Assembly: GCA_023231445.1 (NCBI GenBank)
Contig: JALNVF010000137.1
Coordinates: forward strand, 1 to 7,841
DNA from: Treponema sp.
GTDB lineage: Bacteria > Spirochaetota > Spirochaetia > Treponematales > Treponemataceae
Length of the DNA stretch: 7,841 bases
Direction of reading: 5' to 3'
Shown here: one piece after another, positions 1-5,337 of the stretch
Position numbering within the stretch: the first letter of the stretch is position 1
How the letters are laid out: each line of letters begins with the position of its first letter
Notes under the pieces: generated by a model
What the model saw: only the letters and a program-made list of their open reading frames with translations
Databases searched by the model: none
Told to the model about the DNA's origin: nothing
Made by a program: the position numbers and the translations under genes

Positions 1-312
1 GGAGTTATACAGGAATGGAAGAAACATCCTGCATATGAGGGAGTTATGCTGGCTGAAGTGAAATATGATTATGCACAGTCGTGGCGTATACTGCTTGTTA
101 AGGTGGATGGAGGAAAAGGTATGCTGCCGCATATTCATGAGAGCGAAACCGAGATACATTTTGTTTTAAATGGAAGTGCAGCGGCGAGAGTCGGGAAAGA
201 AACAATGGAATATACTGCAGGGCAGATATGCAGAATTCCCTGCGGGACGGAACATGAAGTACGGGCCGGTACAGAGGGATTAACAATGGCGGCTCTCTTC
301 TTAAAGGAATAG
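1..312 (+). CDS. Small cupin-domain protein, 5' end outside the window
   Basis: The frame is open from base 1 with no ATG before base 46. The only in-window ATG (46) has its GAGGGAG just 2 bases away, too close for a good Shine-Dalgarno, and the residues before it (EWKKHPAYEG) look coding. I therefore read the gene as entering from upstream. Both cupin motifs are visible. Motif 1 is HIHESETE followed by six residues and G. Motif 2 is G, five residues, PCGTEH. The conserved final Asn of motif 2 is not present. Single-domain cupins of about 100 residues bind metal or a small ligand, and many act as accessory or sensory proteins; no substrate can be named here. The next gene, 7 bases downstream, is an AraC-type regulator whose own sensor is also a cupin, so the pair is probably co-transcribed. 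Confidence 0.8.
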   Translation, partial: GVIQEWKKHPAYEGVMLAEVKYDYAQSWRILLVKVDGGKGMLPHIHESETEIHFVLNGSAAARVGKETMEYTAGQICRIPCGTEHEVRAGTEGLTMAALFLKE

Positions 313-319
313 GCCTGAC

Positions 320-874
320 ATGTACCGTAGTAACGTTTTGTATGACATACTGTCTCAGAATTCGGATATACTGTATACAAATAAAACAGATTACGGTACA
401 TGTATGCATACACACCGCAGCTGGATTTTCGGGCAGGTCCTGCACGGCTGCAGGAGAATAGAAATAAACAATACTGTTGTGGATGTAACTGACGGCAGTT
501 ATTATATAATTCCTCCCGACTGCCCGCACCGGCTGCTGCCGGGAACGTGCAGAACTGAATCGCTGGTTGTGAGTATACGAAACGAAGATATGTCCTGTTT
601 TACGATTAATAAAAATCTGTATACCGGATATTCAAGGGAACACCGTATCCGTAAAATAAGGGATATATACGGCATATCTCCCGGGCGGCTGGAAAAGCAG
701 GATAAAATCAGATATGCGGTAAAACTTCTTCTTCAGGGGTATCCTGAATCATCTGCGGCAAATGAAGCTGGTTTTTATGATCAGGCACATTTCTGCCGCT
801 GTTTCAAATCTTTATGGGGCATGACCCCCGGTGAATTTCAGCAGTCGCAGCAAACCGGCATTTATCAGCTGTGA
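320..874 (+). CDS. AraC-family transcriptional regulator, shortened
   Basis: The product has 184 residues, whereas cupin-type AraC regulators are normally about 270-290. Residues 28-72 form the sensor cupin (MHTH, later GSYYIIPPDCPH). Residues 128-175 carry the second helix-turn-helix of the AraC domain, with the signature GFYDQAHFCRCFK and then GMTPGEF. Of the first helix-turn-helix only the recognition-helix end and linker survive (YSREHRIRKIRDIYGISPG, residues 104-122). The second half of the sensor and the opening helices are missing: only about 13 residues separate the cupin from this remnant where family members have roughly 80-90. No second frame carries the missing part, so an in-frame deletion is more likely than a frameshift. 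The start has AAAGGA at 303-308, 11 bases upstream. Family membership is secure. Whether this form still binds DNA is doubtful. Confidence 0.85.
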   Translation: MYRSNVLYDILSQNSDILYTNKTDYGTCMHTHRSWIFGQVLHGCRRIEINNTVVDVTDGSYYIIPPDCPHRLLPGTCRTESLVVSIRNEDMSCFTINKNLYTGYSREHRIRKIRDIYGISPGRLEKQDKIRYAVKLLLQGYPESSAANEAGFYDQAHFCRCFKSLWGMTPGEFQQSQQTGIYQL

Positions 875-884
875 ATCATATTTA

Positions 885-911
885 AATAACAGCGCTTGAT
901 CTGTTGTTATT
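885..911. terminator. Weak hairpin between convergent genes, possible terminator
   Basis: AATAACA (885-891) can pair with TGTTATT (905-911) around a 13-base loop. An alternative pairing is AACAG (888-892) with CTGTT (901-905). It lies between two convergent genes and overlaps the stop codon of the minus-strand gene. The stem is AT-rich and no clear T-run follows on either strand, so this is only a weak candidate. Confidence 0.2.
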
Positions 912-1671
912 CTCTTACTACATATTGAAGCAGAAAAATATGAAGTTCCTCTCTGTCTGATACTCCGAAAATGCGGAAAACGGCTGCCATGTCCTTTTTT
1001 ACGGTAGAAACGCTTACATAGTATTTTTTACTGAGGAATCTGTAGTTTATTCTTCCTTTCAGATATTCAAGGGTGAATTTGATCTGGCGTTCTGACAGTC
1101 CGTATTTTGAGAGGTTTAGTTCTCTCCCCGGAGCGGGAAAAGAAATTGCATCGCTTTTGTGTTGGGGCGGTAAGAGCTGAATGAGCATAACTTTAAGTTT
1201 TTCATAGGTACATGCATAAAAGACAGTCATAAAAAATGAAACAATATACGCAGTTATAACCCGTGCAGGTCCGTACGGAATTACTCCGGGAAGAATGCAG
1301 TTCCATGCCAGAATCAGTATCAGTATTTTACCCCCTCCGTGTTCTTTGAACATACCGCCGCAGAAGAGAATAATAACCATCGCAGAATACAGAAACGCTC
1401 CCAGAATTTCATTCCCAGCCATTACCGTTGAAATACTTTGTACGAAAAGTACGGTTATTTCAAGAAAACTGTATCCGGGATTAATAATAAGAGGTATACA
1501 GAGCATTGTGCATATACCGTTTATCAACGGAACTGTTATACGGGGAAAGGGAATGAGCGTACGCGGATCGTCAGGAAATATAATACTGAGAACTGTTGCC
1601 GCCGCAAGAACTGAAAACCCCAGAATTTCCATCGTTCTGCGGTTTGAAAAAACAGCATACACTTTTATCAT
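907..1671 (-). CDS. Six-pass membrane protein with C-terminal LuxR-type helix-turn-helix
   Basis: The 254-residue product has about six hydrophobic segments in its first 155 residues (near 16-32, 47-63, 67-84, 89-107, 115-131 and 137-154). A soluble C-terminal domain (about 190-250) matches the LuxR/GerE helix-turn-helix pattern: GLSERQIKFTLEYLKG, then YYVSVSTVKKDM with the TVK recognition helix, then FGVSDREEL. Membrane-anchored LuxR-type regulators of this layout are frequent in treponemes and presumably couple an envelope or small-molecule signal to transcription; the ligand is unknown. The gene converges on the AraC gene and diverges from the exported-protein operon starting at 1900, which makes that operon a plausible target (inference). 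No Shine-Dalgarno precedes the ATG, and an internal Met14 has none either. A TATACT box lies 6 bases before the ATG, so a very short leader or leaderless start is possible. Confidence 0.8.
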   Translation of the reverse strand: MIKVYAVFSNRRTMEILGFSVLAAATVLSIIFPDDPRTLIPFPRITVPLINGICTMLCIPLIINPGYSFLEITVLFVQSISTVMAGNEILGAFLYSAMVIILFCGGMFKEHGGGKILILILAWNCILPGVIPYGPARVITAYIVSFFMTVFYACTYEKLKVMLIQLLPPQHKSDAISFPAPGRELNLSKYGLSERQIKFTLEYLKGRINYRFLSKKYYVSVSTVKKDMAAVFRIFGVSDREELHIFLLQYVVRE

Positions 1672-1677
1672 AAATTA

Positions 1678-1726
1678 AGTATAAAGGGTAAATCTGATTT
1701 ATGCAATTTTTTTTGGAAAATTCCAA
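1678..1726 (-). promoter_or_regulatory. Candidate promoters of the membrane LuxR-type gene
   Basis: Two sigma-70-like pairs can be read on the minus strand. The first is TTGGAA (1721-1726), a 17-base spacer and CATAAA (1698-1703), giving a leader of roughly 20 bases. The second is TTGCAT (1701-1706), a 17-base spacer and TATACT (1678-1683), which would start transcription almost at the ATG. The -35 box of the first pair lies within the inverted repeat at 1713-1726. Neither pair is a perfect consensus. Confidence 0.4.
1713..1726. promoter_or_regulatory. Inverted repeat, possible operator
   Basis: TTGGAA and TTCCAA arms are separated by AA, giving a symmetrical 14-base site. It sits in the divergent region and overlaps a candidate -35 box of the minus-strand regulator, a position that fits autoregulation. 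An isolated site of this length could also arise by chance in AT-rich DNA. Confidence 0.35.
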
Positions 1727-1764
1727 CATTCTTCTCTGATATCCCTTAGTGGACTATTATTTTG

Positions 1765-1784
1765 AAAGAACTTCGGTTCTTTTT
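1765..1784 (+). terminator. Strong UUCG-loop hairpin with T-run, no plus-strand gene before it
   Basis: AAAGAAC (1765-1771) pairs perfectly with GTTCTTT (1776-1782) around a TTCG loop closed by C-G, the very stable cUUCGg tetraloop. The stem's 3' arm runs into a T5 tract (1780-1784). On the minus strand no T-run follows, so it is oriented as a plus-strand terminator. The nearest plus-strand gene upstream ends at 874 and the intervening gene is on the other strand. It may therefore end a small RNA or antisense transcript, or shape a 5' leader. Confidence 0.65.
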
Positions 1785-1788
1785 ATCG

Positions 1789-1800
1789 TAACCATGGTTA
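1789..1800. promoter_or_regulatory. Perfect 12-bp palindrome, possible operator
   Basis: TAACCATGGTTA is a perfect 12-base palindrome lying 18 bases upstream of the candidate -35 box of the operon starting at 1900. That position suits an activator or repressor dimer site. No family consensus is recognised. Confidence 0.4.
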
Positions 1801-1817
1801 TTTCGTATTTTAAACAG

Positions 1818-1846
1818 TTTACAAATCAGAATTACCGGCTTACAGT
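1818..1846 (+). promoter_or_regulatory. Candidate promoter of the exported-protein operon
   Basis: TTTACA (1818-1823) and TACAGT (1841-1846) are separated by 17 bases, matching the sigma-70 consensus at 5 and 4 of 6 positions. They are followed by a leader of about 45-50 bases and a strong GGAGGGG Shine-Dalgarno (1887-1893). Confidence 0.45.
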
Positions 1847-1899
1847 TTAATTATTGAATTATAGAGAAACAGAGATTTATCGTACTGGAGGGGTGTTTT

Positions 1900-2901
1900 A
1901 TGAAAGTTAATATGGGAGAAAGCCGGATAGCGGCGGTATGTATTATGCTCATTCCTTTTTTCTCCTGCAGGAATATGGGCGGCACACAGGGGAGAAATGA
2001 CGCGCAGGAGCTGTTTGAACAAAATCCGGTTACGGTAACGTGGGAAAATCCCGGTGCCGGCGGAAATATAGAAAGTTATGAAGCAGATGTAGAAGTTTAT
2101 TCCATGAACAACCGGAAAGATACAGCTTTGACGCTGCAGAATAAGTATCGTATGTCTATGAAAACAATAAACGGCGGGCAGTATGTTCGTATAGATATGG
2201 ATCCGGATTATAATCAGGGATCAGCTCGTTCAATTGTTTCAGGTAAAGAAGGAACGATAGTTTTTAATACGCAAAGCGGAGAAATACAATATCGTCTTCC
2301 TGCGGAGGAAAATGCATTGCCGGAAGACCTTGTACCTTTTCTCTCCGGAAATGCATTGACGCGGATGGATGTAGATGGTATCAGAAATGAGTGCCGGAAA
2401 CTTTCGTTTGATATTCAGGACAAAACAGACGGAGAAATGCTCATACAGCTTCCGTCTGCTTTATTTCCTTCCGATGGATACGAGTCCCGCAGCTCTACTT
2501 CTATGCTTTTTGATACAGCGGACGGAACGCTGGTGCAAACGCAGGTTGTCTGCATTGAATCCGATGGAACAGAGGTAAAGACAGACTGTTATCCGGTATA
2601 TGAAGACAAGGATGGTACTCCTGTAAAAGTCGGAATGGTTACCGAGATTATTTCGAAAGCAGCACAGCTTCTTGATAATGACGAGACAGGTGTATACTAC
2701 AATTCTATCGACGACATCCCTGAGATTTCTGATGAAGAATACGAGAGGCTGACTGCGGAGGGAAATATAACGCAGACAGACCACGTTTCATTCGGAAATC
2801 CTGCCGATCCGGGGTATACAGAAACAATTGCGGAATTATATCAGGATGTGCATATAAATACAGTATCCGACAGCCAGTTTAAAATGCTTTTTGAGAAGTA
2901 A
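1900..2901 (+). CDS. Lipoprotein, possibly LolA/LolB-like fold
   Basis: The 333-residue product starts at an ATG six bases after GGAGGGG, a strong ribosome-binding site. Residues 9-22 form a signal peptide with one Arg and a hydrophobic core, ending in FFSC; Cys23 is the likely lipidated residue, in the relaxed spirochaete style. The mature part is rich in alternating polar and hydrophobic strands with no membrane segment. Stretches such as ESYEADVEVYS, RMSMKTINGGQYVRIDM and GTIVFNTQSGEIQYRLP resemble the curled beta-sheet of outer-membrane lipoprotein-carrier proteins (LolA/LolB-like). That is a fold impression, not an identified family. Base composition is like the outer flanks. It is the first gene of a compact plus-strand series, and its last two codons and stop lie within the first signal-peptide repeat. 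Confidence 0.75.
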   Translation: MKVNMGESRIAAVCIMLIPFFSCRNMGGTQGRNDAQELFEQNPVTVTWENPGAGGNIESYEADVEVYSMNNRKDTALTLQNKYRMSMKTINGGQYVRIDMDPDYNQGSARSIVSGKEGTIVFNTQSGEIQYRLPAEENALPEDLVPFLSGNALTRMDVDGIRNECRKLSFDIQDKTDGEMLIQLPSALFPSDGYESRSSTSMLFDTADGTLVQTQVVCIESDGTEVKTDCYPVYEDKDGTPVKVGMVTEIISKAAQLLDNDETGVYYNSIDDIPEISDEEYERLTAEGNITQTDHVSFGNPADPGYTETIAELYQDVHINTVSDSQFKMLFEK

Positions 2902-2964
2902 TATGAAAAGAAAAAATATTATTTTGCTGATTATAGTAATTACTTGTCTTGGATTGTGCGGATG
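2893..2964 (+). repeat. Signal-peptide cassette repeat, copy 1
   Basis: This 72-base segment matches 3663-3734 at 70 positions, offset by 770. It covers the ribosome-binding region, ATG and codons 1-20 of the lipoprotein at 2903, plus two bases of codon 21, the lipobox cysteine. The mismatches are at 2897 (before the ATG) and 2956 (a synonymous Leu codon). Similarity stops immediately beyond: the third base of the Cys codon already differs (TGT against TGC). Confidence 0.95.
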
Positions 2965-3442
2965 TTCTGATACTGCAGGAACATCAATGTATATTACATG
3001 TTTCATAATGGTTCCTGGAAAATACAACAAAGGAATTTGTCAGATCTTCAGAGAGGATGTTTGTTTAGAAAAAAATAAAAAATTACTTTTACCAAGTGAT
3101 ATTGATTTTGTAAATAGTGAGTCAGTATTACATGATTGGTTTAAATTTGATCTTTATGGTACAAAAATAGAGTCAGAATGGAATTCGGCAGTTGAAGATA
3201 AATATAACATATATTATTTAAGTACAAGAGATTTTTCTTTTTCTGCAGGAGAAAACTACATTCTAGCTGTTGCTTGTAGCTTTAATGACAAGCAGAATGA
3301 TACAATTTATTTTCAGAAGAGTATTATGTTTGATAGTCCGTTGTCACAGGGACGTCATAGAGTTGAAACTGTTTTAACGGATACAACAGAAAAGATAACA
3401 GGGATTATTGTAATAAATTATACCTTTTATCAGTCTCTATAA
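2903..3442 (+). CDS. Small lipoprotein of the signal-cassette pair, unknown function
   Basis: The 179-residue product starts at the ATG at 2903, one base after the upstream stop, with GAGAAG before it. A TTG at 2891 would extend it by four residues without improving the signal peptide. Residues 1-21 are a classic lipoprotein signal: MKRK, a hydrophobic core, then LCGC with Cys21 lipidated. The mature part of about 159 residues has beta-strand character with no recognisable domain. Residues 127-141 (FNDKQNDTIYFQKSI) resemble YDKNDTLIEKSI (141-152) of the lipoprotein at 3673, and the hydrophobic pattern afterwards is similar, suggesting very distant paralogues behind identical signal peptides. 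Composition is markedly AT-rich. I cannot name a function; surface or periplasmic location is expected. Confidence 0.75.
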   Translation: MKRKNIILLIIVITCLGLCGCSDTAGTSMYITCFIMVPGKYNKGICQIFREDVCLEKNKKLLLPSDIDFVNSESVLHDWFKFDLYGTKIESEWNSAVEDKYNIYYLSTRDFSFSAGENYILAVACSFNDKQNDTIYFQKSIMFDSPLSQGRHRVETVLTDTTEKITGIIVINYTFYQSL

Positions 3443-3463
3443 ATATTAGTTGAGGTAATTATA

Positions 3464-3676
3464 ATGAAAAAATATTTATTGGTAATTATTATTTTTGCTG
3501 ATTTTCTTGTTTGTTGTTATGGAATAGATTCACGAACCATGTATTATTCAAAATCACATCCGGATAAAGACGGAAATTATGGCTATATTTTTTTCGATGG
3601 TTTTGATTTTCCTCATTATCAACCGGAAACAACGGGTTGCGAGCCGATGCATAAAGCAGAGGGAGACGTAATATGA
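3464..3676 (+). CDS. Short exported ORF, probably the broken-off N-terminus of a lipase
   Basis: The 70-residue product has a Shine-Dalgarno TGAGG 8 bases upstream and an N-terminal signal (MKKYLLVIIIFADFLVCC), possibly a lipoprotein lipobox or a cleavable peptide. The rest includes DGNYGYIFFDGFDFPHYQP, which looks like the first core strand and the oxyanion-loop region of an alpha/beta-hydrolase, where HG would be usual and DG is seen here. The last four codons and the stop (3665-3676) lie wholly inside the second signal-peptide repeat, so the natural reading frame seems to have been cut at about 3663. The stop overlaps the next ATG as ATGA. Taken with the N-terminally truncated hydrolase at 4267, I infer that these were one gene. 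It could also be a genuine small secreted protein. Confidence 0.55.
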   Translation: MKKYLLVIIIFADFLVCCYGIDSRTMYYSKSHPDKDGNYGYIFFDGFDFPHYQPETTGCEPMHKAEGDVI

Positions 3677-3734
3677 AAAGAAAAAATATTATTTTGCTGA
3701 TTATAGTAATTACTTGTCTTGGATTATGCGGATG
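3663..3734 (+). repeat. Signal-peptide cassette repeat, copy 2
   Basis: This is the second copy of the segment at 2893-2964, 70 of 72 bases identical. It contains the end of the 70-residue ORF and the start and signal peptide of the lipoprotein at 3673. Just upstream the chimeric sequence makes a stronger ribosome-binding site, GAGGGAG (3659-3665). Confidence 0.95.
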
Positions 3735-4248
3735 CGATTCAAATTTTAAAGATCACTTTGGTTTATGTTCAATACGTGGAACAGATATAGATATTGCTTT
3801 ACCGAATGACTATGAGAAGAAATATGTTGTAAGGGCAGGAGTTATTAATTCTGATGAAGACTATGGAAGTGCTGTTGAATTCGGTAAAGTTGAAATATAT
3901 TCCACAGAAGGACTTGATTATATTTACAGTCGTCAGGGAGCTCTTGATGTACCTGCTTATCATACAACTTATAATAAACCCGATGAATATGTTCTTTGCT
4001 GCGGAACTTGTTACCCCTGTTGTTTTTCAAGCGAAGACATAATAAACAGATCTGATCCTGATACTTGGAAATATAATTTTCATTTTTTAATATATGACAA
4101 GAATGATACACTTATCGAAAAAAGTATAAATCAGATTATCTTACCTAAAGACAGTTGCTGGCATAAGTATATATCTTTTTATATAAACACGGAAGCTTTT
4201 GGAAAAATAGAGGCAGTCGTTGATTGCTGTACAGATTATTCTATGTGA
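3673..4248 (+). CDS. Cysteine-rich lipoprotein of the signal-cassette pair, unknown function
   Basis: The 191-residue product overlaps the previous ORF by ATGA and is preceded by GAGGGAG. Residues 1-21 are identical to the signal peptide of the lipoprotein at 2903, with LCGC and Cys21 as the lipidation site. The mature domain is largely unrelated to its partner except near residues 141-152 (YDKNDTLIEKSI). Its oddest feature is the cluster CCGTCYPCC (residues 109-117), five cysteines in nine residues, with another CC near the C-terminus. This could form disulfides in the periplasm or bind a metal; neither can be decided from sequence. The gene is AT-rich and seems to have been placed inside a lipase gene. 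It ends with TGA at 4246, in the same frame as the hydrolase fragment that follows. Confidence 0.75.
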   Translation: MKRKNIILLIIVITCLGLCGCDSNFKDHFGLCSIRGTDIDIALPNDYEKKYVVRAGVINSDEDYGSAVEFGKVEIYSTEGLDYIYSRQGALDVPAYHTTYNKPDEYVLCCGTCYPCCFSSEDIINRSDPDTWKYNFHFLIYDKNDTLIEKSINQIILPKDSCWHKYISFYINTEAFGKIEAVVDCCTDYSM

Positions 4249-4266
4249 TTTTTGAGAATTGATATA

Positions 4267-5337
4267 ATGAGAACTGAACCGTTTGTATTGGTTGGACACA
4301 GTCAGGGAGGCATGCGTGCTCTTGCGTTTGCAACATACGTAAAATACAGGGATCCGGATATGTACAGACAGATAAAGGGTATAATTACGCTGTCCGGTAT
4401 TGACCGGGGACTCAGACTCCTGAACAACAACGGAGCAGACTTCAGACGGACAATGCAGAAAGACGGAGGTATCCTGGCACGCGGCGTAATGGCACTTCGT
4501 ATTTCTTCTATAATACAGTGGAGGCATTTTTCTGACGACGATATGAATAAGAGTTATTCGGAACTTACTGACTGGTTCGGATATTCGCTGGCAAAGGTTA
4601 TTCTTGAGAGTGCAGCGGGAACGAAAGGATTTGCGAAACCTATAATGGAGAATGCGAACTGGAATTCCTATGCGCAGATACGTGATATGTGTCCTCAGAG
4701 TAATTTTATTAAAAAATATATACTGACGGAGAACGACAGTACGTACAAACGACAGACTGGTACGACTTCAAGCCTTCGTGTTAAATGGAGAAGCGGCTGG
4801 TTCGGAATACGGTATCCTGTATTTTACATCGAGCGCAGTCCTGTATATACCGTGTTTCACACTGCAGCTGTTGATATGAGACTTGACAGGAATATGAACA
4901 TACAATTTCTGCTTGGTGAACGGAATGACACATTCAGTCTTATGGACGGTACTACTGCATCGACAGTTGACAACTGTATTAATGCAGGAAAAACGGTTTT
5001 CAGAATCGGGCAGGGAATTTATATAGCAAAATGCTGTCTGCTTTTCGGGTTTTTCAGTAACGCTCCGAAATATGCGCGTGACTGCAGGGAAGCGGCAGAG
5101 TTATGTTCCGACAGGCAGGGGACAATAAACGCCGCAATTGGCTCATCGGCAAATGACGGTCTTGTGGCAGAGGAAAGCCAGTATCTGCCGTCAAAATCAA
5201 GAGCAGGGGCGGACGACGAGCATATTGTGCTGGCAAACACAAGTATGGAAAAATGTCCCTACAATCATTTTGAAATAAAGGATGCCGAGTGGGAAGAAGC
5301 AATGAACACAAAGAATAAATTTCTTGGTAAAAAATGA
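4267..5337 (+). CDS. Lipase-like alpha/beta-hydrolase lacking its N-terminal third
   Basis: I chose the ATG at 4267, preceded by GAGAA at 8 bases; a TTG at 4252 would add five residues. The product (356 residues) starts almost directly at the nucleophile elbow, FVLVGHSQGG, with Ser12 as the expected catalytic serine. DMCPQSNFIKKYI is the block typical of lipases after the first core helices. NDGLVAEESQYLPS supplies a likely catalytic Asp297, and CPYNHFEI a likely His334. The triad is therefore present, but the opening strands and the oxyanion-hole HG region that should precede the elbow by 100 or more residues are absent, along with any signal peptide. A probable remnant of the missing part is the ORF at 3464, separated by the inserted lipoprotein. 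As it stands the protein should not fold as an active lipase, so I regard it as the 3' part of a disrupted gene. It overlaps the next ORF by 4 bases. Confidence 0.75.
   Translation: MRTEPFVLVGHSQGGMRALAFATYVKYRDPDMYRQIKGIITLSGIDRGLRLLNNNGADFRRTMQKDGGILARGVMALRISSIIQWRHFSDDDMNKSYSELTDWFGYSLAKVILESAAGTKGFAKPIMENANWNSYAQIRDMCPQSNFIKKYILTENDSTYKRQTGTTSSLRVKWRSGWFGIRYPVFYIERSPVYTVFHTAAVDMRLDRNMNIQFLLGERNDTFSLMDGTTASTVDNCINAGKTVFRIGQGIYIAKCCLLFGFFSNAPKYARDCREAAELCSDRQGTINAAIGSSANDGLVAEESQYLPSKSRAGADDEHIVLANTSMEKCPYNHFEIKDAEWEEAMNTKNKFLGKK

Larger units (their letters stand above)
2888..4258 (+). other. AT-rich island bounded by a 10-base direct repeat
   Basis: Between the lipoprotein ending at 2901 and the lipase fragment, composition becomes clearly AT-richer. 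For example, 3061-3120 has 11 G+C of 60, against 25 of 60 at 4321-4380. The island holds three ORFs for exported-type proteins. The 10-mer TTTTTGAGAA occurs at both edges (2888-2897 and 4249-4258). It could be a recombination scar or target duplication, but it also serves as a ribosome-binding region on both sides, so functional convergence is possible. No transposase or terminal inverted repeat is present. Confidence 0.45.

Noticed and set aside
98..529. Minus-strand open frame opposite the cupin and AraC genes.
   Set aside because: Both plus-strand genes have clear family motifs there; the reverse frame has none.
1295..1678. Plus-strand open frame of 127 codons opposite the membrane regulator.
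   Set aside because: It mirrors the membrane-protein gene, has no convincing ribosome-binding site and no recognisable domain.
2893..3734. The paired 72-base repeats as ends of an insertion sequence or as a CRISPR-like array.
   Set aside because: There are only two copies in direct orientation, both are coding, there is no transposase between them, and the spacing is far too large for CRISPR.
3673..5337. The cysteine-rich lipoprotein and the hydrolase fragment are in the same frame, separated by one TGA, as if a readthrough fusion.
   Set aside because: Domains and composition are unrelated, and the hydrolase has its own ribosome-binding sequence and ATG at 4267; the shared frame is probably chance.
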